The notes under the pieces are model-generated. The model was not told where the DNA came from. It did not search any database and was given only the letters and a program-made list of their open reading frames with translations. From JAWKWH01 sp963669415 (GTDB taxonomy: Bacteria; Pseudomonadota; Alphaproteobacteria; Rhizobiales; Rhizobiaceae), in the NCBI GenBank assembly GCA_963669415.2, contig CAXXPS010000001.1:806001-870000 (forward strand): DNA of 64,000 bases, given 5' to 3'. The translations under genes and the position numbers were made by a program. This document shows, one piece after another, positions 55,191 to 64,000 of the stretch; within the stretch, counting starts at the first letter, position 1; each line of letters begins with the position of its first letter.

Positions 55191-56846
55191 CTAAAGTCTT
55201 CCGATGAGGCGTGTTTCGAGCAGTTGGCCGGAGCGGTGCAGAATTGGGTAGGCAACACCGGCGATCAGGCTGTTGAAGTCTTTCAAAGCCCGAAGCGTTT
55301 CGAGATGCATGTTGCTCGACTCGAAGCTTAGCGCCGAGCCGCTGCTCAGTCGTTCGAGGTGTTTCTTGCGGCTCTGCCTCTCCTGGCGCGTAACTTCTTC
55401 CTTCTCCTCAAGAAGCAGTCGGGCGCTTTCCGGGTCGTCTGAAACCAAGACATTTGAGGCAAGCGGAATGTTGTTGGTTACGCGGCTAAAAATCTGGGCG
55501 ATTTCATCGGCGCCTTCCTGAGATAATTTGATTCCTTCGGCGGCTTTTTGAAATGCGCGCGGGATCAGCCGTTTTGTGACCACATCGGCAGCCGATTCCA
55601 CCGCAATCGCATATTCCACCATTTCACGAAGGCGTTCGCCGTCTTCATCGGTCAGAGAGTGTTCCTCGATCTGCGCGGCGTAGCGCCGGACACCGTCGAG
55701 CGCCAAATTTACGTGTTTGTCGCGCGAAATGATGGCCTTGCCGTGCGCTTTGTCGCCCGTGGCGTAGATTTCCTCCACCTCGGTGAACATCTCGTTGGTT
55801 ATGTCCAGCATGCGAAGGACTTCGCGACGAAGACAAGTCAGGGCAAGTTTCGGGCGATCGAGCAGGGCAGTATCGAGAACCGACCGGTTCTTGAAGTCTG
55901 AATCTCCCGTGTTGTCATCCTGCTCCGGCAGCAGATTTGTCATCGGCCGTTCAAGCATTCCGATGAATGGGAGGAACGCGATCATGGCAAAATTGAATGC
56001 GATATGCACGCTTACCACGGTCTGGCTGGCGCTGATGTTCCACGCCGAGTAATCGACGGGAAACAGCCGAAGCAGCAACAGCGCCAAAGCAGCCCAACCG
56101 CCACGCAAAATAAGATTGGCCATCGGGATACGCCGCGCCTGGTTTGGCATGGAGCGGCTGAGCCAGACGGGAATAATTGCGCCGCCCAAATTGGCTCCGA
56201 GTACAAAAGCGACACCTACGCCTACGGGAAATGAACCAACAGAGACCAGCGTTACGCACATCAATATGACGGCGACCGAAGAATGCATGAGCCAAGCAAG
56301 CACCGCTCCGACTATGAATGCAGTAATCGTGTCGCGCTCAAGATATAATGCAATTGCTGGCAGGAAATTTGCGTCCCGGATCGGGTCCATTGTTTCACGC
56401 AGAAACTGCAAGGATATCAGGATGAACGCGATGCCAAGCACAATGCGCCCGGCTTGACGGAAACCGCGACGTTCAAAATTAATGAACAGGCCACCGCCGA
56501 CCGTCAACAATACAGGAACCAGCCATTCAAGTTGGTTGGACAGGATCTGGATGAGCAGCGCCGATCCCATGTCCGCACCAAGTACGATCGCCAGGCCGGT
56601 TGCAAAGGAAACCAGGCTTGCTGCCGCAAAGCCGGTTGCAAGCAGGGCGACACCGGCGGAGCTTTGAAGGACCATGGCAAGACAGAGGCCCGTTGCCGCA
56701 GATCGCAGACGACCACCGCTCCGCATGAAAACCCGCTTGAACGACGGACCGAACGCGCGCTCGATTCCCGTGCGGACCATCCTTACCGCGTATAGCAGCA
56801 ACAGGGTCGCGCCAAACAGATGAAATAGAAACGAGATAATCGCCAT
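55191..56846 (-). CDS. Na/Pi cotransporter family protein (NptA-like, with PhoU domain)
   Basis: 551 aa. The first 310 residues are membrane-spanning with the two repeated Na/Pi motifs: GLCLAMVLQSSAGVALLATG near residue 52 and VLAWLMHSSVAVILMCVTLV near 160 (QSS and HSS). The C-terminal 200 residues are a soluble PhoU-like helical domain (LDGVRRYAAQIEEHSLTDED). Such proteins move phosphate with sodium; direction is not fixed by sequence. It lies beside the phosphonate genes that liberate Pi, so a role in handling that Pi is an inference. Confidence 0.88.
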   Translation of the reverse strand: MAIISFLFHLFGATLLLLYAVRMVRTGIERAFGPSFKRVFMRSGGRLRSAATGLCLAMVLQSSAGVALLATGFAAASLVSFATGLAIVLGADMGSALLIQILSNQLEWLVPVLLTVGGGLFINFERRGFRQAGRIVLGIAFILISLQFLRETMDPIRDANFLPAIALYLERDTITAFIVGAVLAWLMHSSVAVILMCVTLVSVGSFPVGVGVAFVLGANLGGAIIPVWLSRSMPNQARRIPMANLILRGGWAALALLLLRLFPVDYSAWNISASQTVVSVHIAFNFAMIAFLPFIGMLERPMTNLLPEQDDNTGDSDFKNRSVLDTALLDRPKLALTCLRREVLRMLDITNEMFTEVEEIYATGDKAHGKAIISRDKHVNLALDGVRRYAAQIEEHSLTDEDGERLREMVEYAIAVESAADVVTKRLIPRAFQKAAEGIKLSQEGADEIAQIFSRVTNNIPLASNVLVSDDPESARLLLEEKEEVTRQERQSRKKHLERLSSGSALSFESSNMHLETLRALKDFNSLIAGVAYPILHRSGQLLETRLIGRL

Positions 56847-56889
56847 TCATCTGTATCCCTTTTTGCAGTCCGCGCGTCGTGGAGGCGTC

Positions 56890-58347
56890 TTACGGCCAGG
56901 GTAGCGAATAGGTCTTCACATTGGTGAAAAACTTCATCGCTTCCAATACGCCCTCTTTAACGCCATTTCCGGAATCCTTAATCCCGCCAAATGGCGACAT
57001 TTCGATGCGATAACCTGGCTGCTCCCAAATGTTGACCGTGCCCACGTCCAGTCCGTCGACATATTTCGTGATGCGGCTCAGATCATTGGTACATACGCCG
57101 GCGGACAGGCCGAACGGAGTGGAGTTGGAGATGTCGATCAGCTGGTCGTCATCATCGGGTACACGCACGATCGGAACAACTGGCCCGAAGGTCTCTTCAT
57201 ACACCAACTCACTGTCGTGCGGCACGTGGTCGACAACGATTGGCGGAAGCAGCGCTCCTTGCCGGCCGGGATGATAGAGAATTTTCGCCCCGGCTTTCTC
57301 AGCCTCTAACACCCGTCGCTCGAACGTAGCCGCGGCCTCATCGTGGATGACGCAACCGAGCTGGGTTTCAGGATCTTGCGGGTCGCCAAATTTGATCTTC
57401 CTGGCGTTCTCCAAAATGGACGGCACCACTTTGTCAGCAATGCTCTCCTGCACGAGAATGCGCTTCACCGCCGTGCAACGCTGACCAGAATTACCAGTTG
57501 CACCCGCGATGGCGATCGCCGCCGCCTTCTTCAGATCATCGTCGGACAAATCATTGAGGATGATCAGCGGATCATTGCCGCCAAGCTCCAGCGCCTGACG
57601 CTTGTAGCCCGCCTCGTTGGCGATCATCTTTCCGACCTTCACTCCGCCGGTAAACGTGATGATGTCGATGTTGTCATTGGTGATCATCTCGTCACCAATA
57701 TCGTTTGGCCAGCCGGTGACAATCTGGAACATTTCCGGCGGTAGACCGGCTTCATAAAGGATGTCAGCCAGCGTGATAGCGGTCAAAGGCGTCAGCTCGG
57801 TCGGCTTGCACACAACGCAATTGTTCGTGGCAATTGCTGGCGCGATCTTGTGCGCCACCATGTTGAGCGGATGATTGAACGGTGTGATCGCTGATATTGC
57901 GCGCACCGGTTCGCGCTTTGTGTAGATCTTGCGATCCTTGCCGTTCGGTGTCAGATCGCAAGAGAATATCTGGCCGTCGTCCATCGCCGACAACATGCCG
58001 GCAAAGGTGAAAACATCGTAGGATCGGCCGGTTTCGTAAAGCGCATGCTGGTGACAGATGCCCAGTTCGAGTGTCAACCATTTGGCGATCTCCTCACGTC
58101 GCTCGACAATCAGGTTAGCGGTCTTGTTCAAGATTTCGCGCCGTTCGTAGCGCGTAAGCCTGGGCTTGTAATTGGCCGCAATCTCAAAAGCTTCGGCGGC
58201 ATGAGAAGCATTGCCTGCCGGTACCGTTCCGATTACCTCATTGGTATAAGGATACCGCACCTCGACCACATCTTCAGCGTTCACTTTCCTGCCGCCAATG
58301 CGCATCGGCTCGTGACGGATCTCGGTTTGTGTTTTTGTCAGCATCAT
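56890..58347 (-). CDS. phnY: Phosphonoacetaldehyde dehydrogenase
   Basis: 485 aa aldehyde dehydrogenase. Catalytic Cys in NSGQRCTAVKR near residue 290, general-base Glu in ALELGGNDP near 258 and ITPFNHPLNMVAHKIAPAIA near 155. The combination with phnA next to it, and the sequence style (GGRKVNAEDVVEVRYPYTN), identify it as PhnY, which oxidises phosphonoacetaldehyde to phosphonoacetate with NAD. It is separated from phnA by 12 bp on the same strand. Confidence 0.88.
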   Translation of the reverse strand: MMLTKTQTEIRHEPMRIGGRKVNAEDVVEVRYPYTNEVIGTVPAGNASHAAEAFEIAANYKPRLTRYERREILNKTANLIVERREEIAKWLTLELGICHQHALYETGRSYDVFTFAGMLSAMDDGQIFSCDLTPNGKDRKIYTKREPVRAISAITPFNHPLNMVAHKIAPAIATNNCVVCKPTELTPLTAITLADILYEAGLPPEMFQIVTGWPNDIGDEMITNDNIDIITFTGGVKVGKMIANEAGYKRQALELGGNDPLIILNDLSDDDLKKAAAIAIAGATGNSGQRCTAVKRILVQESIADKVVPSILENARKIKFGDPQDPETQLGCVIHDEAAATFERRVLEAEKAGAKILYHPGRQGALLPPIVVDHVPHDSELVYEETFGPVVPIVRVPDDDDQLIDISNSTPFGLSAGVCTNDLSRITKYVDGLDVGTVNIWEQPGYRIEMSPFGGIKDSGNGVKEGVLEAMKFFTNVKTYSLPWP

Positions 58348-58359
58348 CGTTCGTCCAAT

Positions 58360-59610
58360 CTACCTTGCCGCCGCAGTTGTGGCGTAAAAAAACGCATCAA
58401 AATTACGTAGTTGTGGTGGTTCGGGAAGCTCAATCGGCCGATTGACAATGAACGGCACCTCCTGTTCGCTCAGCCCGCCGTGCGAGCGAAGCGGCTCTTT
58501 GAGCGCGGCAAGATCATGGCGGTGTTCGCTAGTGCCGATCGTCAGGTTCTCAGTTGAGATCATCACAATATCGCCAATACGGTCTGCAGGCAGTTCGAAC
58601 CGCTGGCAGGCTTCTTCCCGGCCGATCACGACATCGATACCTTCGATTGCCGAAAGACGATCGATAATATCGTCCCGGTTCGATCCGCCAGGCAAGTAGG
58701 CCGTCGCAAACGAGCCCAGAGCGCCATGATGAACCACATAGGGATCTGTAATCGGCAGAATAACCCGGGCAGCGTCTTTGCCGAGCCACTCATCGAGCAA
58801 GTCCTGCACATAAATCACCGCAGGAGCGCCGTCTTTGTCATGTTTCGGCTTCATGCCATGGTCAGCGGTGACCACGATAGCTGCGCCGGCTGCGTTAAGT
58901 TCCGCCAGATAGTTGTCGAACATCGCGTAAAATGAATTGGCTTCCGCATCGCCGGGTTTGTATTTGTGCTGCACATAATCTGTGGTGGTCAGATACATGA
59001 CGTCCGGTTGCCATTCATTTAGCAGCTTCACACCGGCGGCAAACACAAACTCGGAGAGTTCCGCCGAATAGACCTCCGGAACCTCCATTCCAAGCCATTT
59101 GCTCGCGTTATCAATTCCGTTCTCTGCCAATGTGGTTGTGTCCGACTTTTCAGATGAGAAGCAAATTGCTCTGCCCTCATCATAGGCGAGCCCGTGGCCA
59201 AGAAGCGCGCGCAGCTTGTCCTTGGCCGTCACAATGGCGACCTTCATTCCGGCATCATAGCATGCCTTGAATACGGTCGGCGCCCGCAAGAAGCGCGGGT
59301 CATTCATCATCACCTCCTCACCGGTTTCCGGATCAAAGAGGAAATTGCCGCAAATGCCGTGCACCGATGGTGGCCGGCCGGTTGCAATTGAAAGATTGTT
59401 GGGATTGGTGAAGCTCGGGATGACGCTGTGCGCGCGGCGAACGGTTCCTTTTGCCATGATCCGCTCAAGTGCCGGCATCAATCCGGCCTTGATTGCAACA
59501 TCGAGATATTCAGGTTCGCAACCATCCAGGCAAATGGCGATCGCGGGAACCTTGGGCCGGGCATAGTGCCGGTCATTGGCAGTGATCGGTCCGCGGTCAA
59601 TCATGTTCAT
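58360..59610 (-). CDS. phnA: Phosphonoacetate hydrolase
   Basis: 416 aa from ATG 59610 (AGAGGAAAC upstream); an in-frame ATG at 59655 is weaker. Alkaline-phosphatase-fold metal and catalytic residues are visible in order: Asp in CLDGCEPEYLD, Thr in SFTNPNNLSIATG, Asp and His in DYVQHKYKPGD, Asp-His in TADHGMKPKHD and His in LRSHGGLSEQ. It cleaves phosphonoacetate to acetate and phosphate. The upstream start is 61 bp from the iron alcohol dehydrogenase stop. Confidence 0.93.
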   Translation of the reverse strand: MNMIDRGPITANDRHYARPKVPAIAICLDGCEPEYLDVAIKAGLMPALERIMAKGTVRRAHSVIPSFTNPNNLSIATGRPPSVHGICGNFLFDPETGEEVMMNDPRFLRAPTVFKACYDAGMKVAIVTAKDKLRALLGHGLAYDEGRAICFSSEKSDTTTLAENGIDNASKWLGMEVPEVYSAELSEFVFAAGVKLLNEWQPDVMYLTTTDYVQHKYKPGDAEANSFYAMFDNYLAELNAAGAAIVVTADHGMKPKHDKDGAPAVIYVQDLLDEWLGKDAARVILPITDPYVVHHGALGSFATAYLPGGSNRDDIIDRLSAIEGIDVVIGREEACQRFELPADRIGDIVMISTENLTIGTSEHRHDLAALKEPLRSHGGLSEQEVPFIVNRPIELPEPPQLRNFDAFFYATTAAAR

Positions 59611-59671
59611 CTTGTTTCCTCTGTGATTTGCCGGTTGATGCCGGGCTGTTGGCACTATTGGGTGATTATGA

Positions 59672-60781
59672 TTATGACAGCATTCGGTCCTGTGCTGTCA
59701 GAAAGCCATCCATTTGGCCGACAAAGTTTTTTCCGCGTTCGCCGGCGAAGGCGTCGCGAATGATATCCGCCCAGGTTTCTGCAGGTACCCCGTAATCGCG
59801 GAAGCTTGTACCGACACCCAGCTTGCGCAGAAAGTCTTCCAGGTTTTCAGAGCCCTTTTCCAAATCGTCGCCGAAGATCTCTCGCAGGGCCGCTTCGCGG
59901 AAGCCTCCGATTCCCATGACCGACCTCAAAATAGTCGGCAGTGTGAACGAGCACGCGATACCGTGCTGCACACCCCGGTCAAGTGTCAGAGGGTATGAAA
60001 TATTATGGGCAATCGCGGTCTTGGTGTTGGAGAATGCCAAGCCCGCGCAAAGAGAAGCCTCGGCGAGCGAGCCCCTGAGTTCAAGGCTATCGAGATCGTG
60101 TAATAGGAGCGGCAGATCTGCCAGTATACGTTTGGCGGCGGCAACGGCATAAAGTGCCGAAACGGGATTGGCGTTCACATTCCAAATGCTTTCCAGCGCA
60201 TGCGACAGAGAGTCCAATCCTGTCGAAAGCGTCAGCTGACGGGATTTGCCTAGCATCAATTCCGGATCGATGATTGCCATTTCCGGATAGAGCGCCTGAA
60301 GAGACAGCGAAAACTTTCGGCTTCGGGCTTCATCCCAGACGGTTGCCCAGCAGGTTACTTCGCTGCCTGTTCCAGCGGTGGTAGGCGCCGCGATAATGGG
60401 AGTGCATGCCAGATCTTCAGCACCCAAACCTGTTTCCAGAAAGCGAGCTACCGTTTCAAAATTGCCACCCGCGGCAGCAAACACTTTGGCTGAGTCAATC
60501 ACCGACCCACCTCCGAGCGCCACGATCACATCCGGCAAAGCGACAAGATCGTTGTACCGGGCACATTGCGGCGCCAGATGTTTGTAATCGGGATTGGGAG
60601 CAACATCGTTGACAACAAATGCCGGTGAGCCGGCCCGTTCGGCTATATTGTGTGTCAATTCGGTAAAATAGGAATCCGGATAGGTGATGACAGCGTAACT
60701 GCGCCCACTAATCGCCGATGCAAGGCCGTCGATGGCGCCGGCGCCAAACCGAACGCGTACCGGATTGTTGTACGTCCACAT
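59672..60781 (-). CDS. Phosphonate-associated iron-containing alcohol dehydrogenase
   Basis: 369 aa from ATG 60781 (MWTYNNPVRVRFGAGAID, the family's usual start); the frame to 60823 is unlikely. NAD-binding IVALGGGSVIDSAKVFAAA near 86. Metal ligands: Asp in MAIIDPELML and His in LDSLSHALES, TAIAHNISYP and VQHGIACSF. Members of this group occur in phosphonate clusters. With phnY and phnA downstream, oxidation of a hydroxyalkylphosphonate (for example 2-hydroxyethylphosphonate) to the aldehyde is a sensible hypothesis; reduction is the alternative. Confidence 0.85.
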   Translation of the reverse strand: MWTYNNPVRVRFGAGAIDGLASAISGRSYAVITYPDSYFTELTHNIAERAGSPAFVVNDVAPNPDYKHLAPQCARYNDLVALPDVIVALGGGSVIDSAKVFAAAGGNFETVARFLETGLGAEDLACTPIIAAPTTAGTGSEVTCWATVWDEARSRKFSLSLQALYPEMAIIDPELMLGKSRQLTLSTGLDSLSHALESIWNVNANPVSALYAVAAAKRILADLPLLLHDLDSLELRGSLAEASLCAGLAFSNTKTAIAHNISYPLTLDRGVQHGIACSFTLPTILRSVMGIGGFREAALREIFGDDLEKGSENLEDFLRKLGVGTSFRDYGVPAETWADIIRDAFAGERGKNFVGQMDGFLTAQDRMLS

Positions 60782-60843
60782 CGCCCATTCCACAGCTGGA
60801 ACCAATCTCGAAACCACCGGCACATTGATCTTTGCAAATCAAT

Positions 60844-60870
60844 ATTACCAATATATAGTTTAGATGTAAT
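60844..60870. promoter_or_regulatory. Candidate LysR operator in the divergent phn promoter
   Basis: ATTAC (60844-60848) and GTAAT (60866-60870) are inverted arms in an AT-rich 104-bp region between the divergent dehydrogenase (start 60781) and LysR gene (start 60886). Position and AT-rich composition suit a LysR-controlled divergent promoter. Confidence 0.5.
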
Positions 60871-60885
60871 CTATAGAGAATTTCT

Positions 60886-61758
60886 ATGATAGGTACGCAA
60901 CTCAAAGCCTTTGACGCTGTTGCGCGGCACCAAGGCTATACGGCCGCAGCGAAAGCCGAAAATGTCAGCCAACCGACACTTTCCGCGCAAGTGAAGGCAC
61001 TTGAGGACCGCTACGGTATCGAACTTTTCCACCGGGTAGGCCGAGGGGTTCAACTGTCCGTCGCCGGTCAAGATCTCTTCGCGATGACTAACAGGGTCAG
61101 ACAGCAGCTCGATGAAATCGATGATCTGCTGAACGCTTTTGCCGGCCTTCAAAAGGGAACATTGCGCATTGCCGCAGTAGGGCCTTTTCATGCAACTGAT
61201 CTCATAACAGCTTTCAAACAGCGCCACCCCAACGTTGATGTGTCGGTCAGCCTGGGAAATTCACAGCAGAGTTTTGAACGCTTGATTGCCTACGATGCGG
61301 ATGTGGGTCTTATCGCCGAAGTCAACACCGACCCGCGGGTGACCGTAATTCCGTTCCGCAGGCACGAAGTGGTTGTGTTCGTTAACGAGAACCATCCTTT
61401 CTTTGAAAGAAGCAGTGTCTCCGTTCATGAGTTGGCAGGCCAACGGGTGATCAGACGAGAAAGGGGCTCAACAACTCGCATGGCTGTGGAGAAGGTTTTG
61501 GCTGAGCATCAGGTTGAGGTCGAGGTTGTGTTCGATATCAGCAGTCGTGAAGGTGTCTGGAAGGCTGTCGAACAAGGTTTGGGCATCGGCTTTGTCGCCG
61601 ACTTCGAGTTCATTCCGCATCCGAAGATGAAAGTGGTGAACATTTCGGATGTAGAAATTCAGACCAGCTATTTTGTGGCATTTTTATCGGAGCGAAAAGA
61701 TGCCCGCCTGATCCGGGCTTTCACCGATATATCCACCGGAGCGGTGACGCGGAATTGA
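60886..61758 (+). CDS. LysR-family regulator of the phosphonate genes
   Basis: 290 aa. HTH at the very N-terminus: MIGTQLKAFDAVARHQGYTA, then NVSQPTLSAQVKALEDRYGI. The effector domain shows LRIAAVGPFHATDLITAF near residue 93. It is divergent from the dehydrogenase-phnA-phnY set by 104 bp and so probably activates it in the presence of a phosphonate. Convergent with xylA (32 bp). Confidence 0.9.
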   Translation: MIGTQLKAFDAVARHQGYTAAAKAENVSQPTLSAQVKALEDRYGIELFHRVGRGVQLSVAGQDLFAMTNRVRQQLDEIDDLLNAFAGLQKGTLRIAAVGPFHATDLITAFKQRHPNVDVSVSLGNSQQSFERLIAYDADVGLIAEVNTDPRVTVIPFRRHEVVVFVNENHPFFERSSVSVHELAGQRVIRRERGSTTRMAVEKVLAEHQVEVEVVFDISSREGVWKAVEQGLGIGFVADFEFIPHPKMKVVNISDVEIQTSYFVAFLSERKDARLIRAFTDISTGAVTRN

Positions 61759-61790
61759 AAAACGGACGTGCCACCGTGCGATAACGGGCA

Positions 61791-63113
61791 TCAAACATAG
61801 CGGTTGACGATCGTCTCCAACATTTCCTGGCGACCTGACCGGGGTTCCGGGTTGATATTCTCACTCTCGACCCAGGCCGATATTTCCTCCAGGCTTCTTT
61901 TACCGTCCAGCATTGCCTTGGCGCCTTGGTGACCCCAACCCGAATAACGCTGCTCAATGAATGCACCAATATTGTTGTCTTCCAACATGGCGACGGCAGC
62001 CTTGAAGCCGCGGGTGCAGGTGTCCATTCCTTCGATATGCGCGATCAGCAGATCGTCCGGATCGATCGACTGGCGCCGGAGCTTGGCATCGAAATTGGTT
62101 CCACCATTCTCAAACCCGCCACCCTTCAGGATCTCATAATAGGCCAGAGCGACTTCAGGGACGTTGTTGGGAAACTGGTCGGTATCCCAACCCGACTGAT
62201 AATCGTTTCGGTTCATGTCGATTGAACCAAAAATTCCCAACGCATTGGCCAGCGCCAACTCGTGCTCGAACGAGTGGCCGGCCAATATCGCATGGCCCTG
62301 TTCGATGTTTACCTTGACCTCATTCTCAAGCCCGTGCCGCTTCAAGAAGCCATAAACGGTTGCCACGTCGTAATCATATTGATGCTTGGTGGGCTCTTGC
62401 GGTTTCGGTTCGATCAATATGGTGCCTTCAAAGCCAATTTTGTGCTTGTACTCGACAACAAGATTGAGAAACCGTCCCGCCTGCTGGTCTTCGCGCCTCA
62501 AGTCGGTGTTCAACAGCGTTTCATAGCCTTCGCGGCCACCCCACAACACATAGTTTGCGCCGCCCAGTTTTTTGGTCGCGTCGATACAGGTCTTGACCGT
62601 GGCAGCGGCGAAAGCAAATACCTCGGGATCCGGATTGGTCGCGGCTCCTGCCATGTAGCGCCGGTTGGAGAAGAGATTGGCCGTTCCCCAGAGCAGGCGC
62701 AGCCCCGTCTCCTCCTGCTTTGTGGCGAAGTAGTCGACGATTTCGTTCAGGTTGTTTGTGTTTTCCTGAAAGGTCGCTCCTTCCGGGCGGACATCAGCGT
62801 CATGAAAGCAGTAATAAGGTACACCAAGAGCGGAAAACAGTTCGAACGCCACATCCGCTTTCATCTTGGCGGCATCCATGGTGTCGCCCATCCTATCGGC
62901 AAACCATGGTCTGTTGAACGTCTGCCCTCCGAACGGGTCGCCGCCGGGCCAGACAAGACTATGCCAATAACATACGGCGAAGCGCAGGTGATCCTCCATG
63001 CGCTTGCCCATGAGAACCTCGTCGGGATCATAGTGGCGAAAAGCCAGCGGATTGTCGCTGTCCGGTCCTTCAAAGGGGATTTTCGTGACGTCGCCGAAAA
63101 AGCCGGTGCTCAT
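61791..63113 (-). CDS. xylA: Xylose isomerase
   Basis: 440 aa from ATG 63113 (AAAGGAG upstream), coupled to the xylB stop by ATGA. Class II xylose isomerase: CYWHSLVWPGGDPFGGQTF near residue 48, active His/Asp in YYCFHDADVRPEG near 98, metal ligands in GTILIEPKPQEPTKHQYDYD near 230 and NIEQGHAILAGHSFEHEL near 265. Converts xylose to xylulose. Last gene of its transcript within the window. Confidence 0.96.
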   Translation of the reverse strand: MSTGFFGDVTKIPFEGPDSDNPLAFRHYDPDEVLMGKRMEDHLRFAVCYWHSLVWPGGDPFGGQTFNRPWFADRMGDTMDAAKMKADVAFELFSALGVPYYCFHDADVRPEGATFQENTNNLNEIVDYFATKQEETGLRLLWGTANLFSNRRYMAGAATNPDPEVFAFAAATVKTCIDATKKLGGANYVLWGGREGYETLLNTDLRREDQQAGRFLNLVVEYKHKIGFEGTILIEPKPQEPTKHQYDYDVATVYGFLKRHGLENEVKVNIEQGHAILAGHSFEHELALANALGIFGSIDMNRNDYQSGWDTDQFPNNVPEVALAYYEILKGGGFENGGTNFDAKLRRQSIDPDDLLIAHIEGMDTCTRGFKAAVAMLEDNNIGAFIEQRYSGWGHQGAKAMLDGKRSLEEISAWVESENINPEPRSGRQEMLETIVNRYV

Positions 63114-64000
63114 GTGGTTGCTCCTTTGATGGCCGGGTAGAGAATTTTCCAACGCTCATAGGTGTCGGTAAATGTCGCGGTCATGGTTCGATCGGGTTCG
63201 ATGGATCTGGAAATTTGGGGCGGGGTGCAGATTGACTGGGGATCAGCATTTTCGGCGGCAATCAAACCCAGCCTTGCCGCACCGAAAGCGGCGCCGTAAT
63301 CGCCGTCTGCCGGCACATCCACGGCTAAGTCGAGGACCGTGGCGATCAAATTCAGCCAGTAGCCAGAACGTGAGCCTCCACCGACGGCAATGACGCGATC
63401 GAGATTTGTGCCGGCATCGCGTAACGCAGCCAGATTGTCGGCCAAGGCAAAGGTGACCCCTTCCAAAACTGCCCGGGTCAAGTCGGTCCTGTGTTGCCCG
63501 TGCTCCAAACCGGCGAACACTCCGCGAATGGCCGCATCATTGTGAGGTGTGCGCTCGCCTGAGAGATAGGGCAGAAAACTGACCGCCCCAGGTTCGCGAA
63601 GCCCGTCACCGAGTTCGCTTGTCAGTTCGGAGGGGTCAGCATTTGCGATCGAGGCGAACCAGTTCAAAGCATCGGTAGCAGACAGAATGACACCCATCTG
63701 ATGCCAAGTATCCGGCAGGGCATGGCAGAATGTATGGACGGCACTTTCAGGATTCGGCAGATAGGCGTCGTTGGCGGCGAACAAAACACCGGATGTGCCG
63801 AGCGAGACAAAGGCCTGTCCGGCCGCTACCGTTCCCATGCCGATGGCAGAAGCGGCATTGTCGCCACCGCCGCCGGCTACGGGTATACCCGGTTCCATCC
63901 CATAGCGTTCAGCCAGATCATCTCTCAACAGGCCGCCCGGTGCGCTGCCTTCGACCAGGCGGGGCATCTGTTGGCGCAACAGGCCACAATGCGCGAGCAG
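63110..64000 (-). CDS. xylB: Xylulokinase, 3' part (5' end beyond the window)
   Basis: About 296 C-terminal residues of a FGGY-family kinase; the gene runs off the right edge. Visible signatures are VAGGGGDNAASAIGMG, the SLGTSGVLFAANDAYLPNP nucleotide region and the FGGY-type VIAVGGGSRSGYWLNLIATVL. It phosphorylates xylulose made by XylA. The stop overlaps the xylA start as ATGA, so the order is xylB-xylA. Confidence 0.93.
   Translation of the reverse strand: MLAHCGLLRQQMPRLVEGSAPGGLLRDDLAERYGMEPGIPVAGGGGDNAASAIGMGTVAAGQAFVSLGTSGVLFAANDAYLPNPESAVHTFCHALPDTWHQMGVILSATDALNWFASIANADPSELTSELGDGLREPGAVSFLPYLSGERTPHNDAAIRGVFAGLEHGQHRTDLTRAVLEGVTFALADNLAALRDAGTNLDRVIAVGGGSRSGYWLNLIATVLDLAVDVPADGDYGAAFGAARLGLIAAENADPQSICTPPQISRSIEPDRTMTATFTDTYERWKILYPAIKGATT

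Noticed and set aside
62262..63140. Long plus-strand open frame (292 codons) opposite xylA
   Set aside because: Fully antisense to a clear xylose isomerase; its translation has no motif and is typical of the complement of a GC-rich gene.

Overview
The window looks like a chromosomal segment of an alphaproteobacterium, most likely of the Hyphomicrobiales (Rhizobiales). The basis is the operon order glgP-glgB-glgC-glgA-glgX-malQ-pgm, the phosphonoacetate genes phnA/phnY, a xylB-xylA pair, and many solute-binding-protein importers each beside a LysR, GntR or LuxR regulator. GC content looks moderately high by eye. The genus cannot be read from the sequence; a rhizobial or marine Hoeflea-like relative is a guess. 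No rRNA, tRNA or CRISPR was recognised.

Layout. 0.1-2.7 kb: an orphan PotD-type binding protein with a DUF3830 gene, divergent from a LysR regulator. 3.2-9.9 kb: a LuxR-type regulator followed by an amidase and a urea/branched-chain-amide-type ABC importer in which the LivM permease and LivG ATPase are fused; together they suit uptake and hydrolysis of an amide. 9.9-12.7 kb: repeat-bearing intergenic DNA, then a CadC-like wHTH/TPR regulator divergent from an O-methyltransferase. 13.9-19.8 kb is accessory: a selenium-binding-protein (SBP56) gene truncated and fused in frame to a transposase tail, a small ORF, a PAS-GGDEF-EAL protein, an orphan HicA-like gene and an IS110-family (IS1111-group) element. 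19.9-28.3 kb: a catabolic block (FCD-GntR regulator, ThDP enzyme, TRAP importer, MDR reductase, Rid-family protein, alpha/beta hydrolase) of unknown substrate. 29.0-33.9 kb: a MerA/Lpd-like flavoprotein, a secreted beta-propeller, a LysR regulator and a peroxiredoxin-like protein.

34.1-39.2 kb is a prophage-like remnant on the minus strand: a short tyrosine recombinase, large terminase, DUF5681 protein, ParB-methyltransferase fusion and a hypothetical, with no capsid, portal or tail genes. 39.7-41.9 kb has three exported proteins of unknown function, two of them tandem paralogues. 42.0-54.9 kb is the complete glycogen operon, largely translationally coupled. 55.2-61.8 kb holds a Na/Pi cotransporter-family protein, phnY, phnA, an iron alcohol dehydrogenase and a divergent LysR regulator, a likely phosphonate-degradation unit that lacks the phnW transaminase. 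61.8-64.0 kb has xylA and the 3' part of xylB.

The most informative discovery is in the IS110-family element. Its exact ends can be read because it interrupts one copy of a dispersed palindromic repeat. The 238-nt tail downstream of its transposase encodes what looks like a bridge/seek guide RNA: two 8-nt segments match the left and right halves of the occupied target (sharing a TC core), two more match the element's own ends, and each pair flanks a predicted hairpin. An intact, perfectly matching 14-nt target lies at 34092-34105 in an unoccupied copy of the same repeat.
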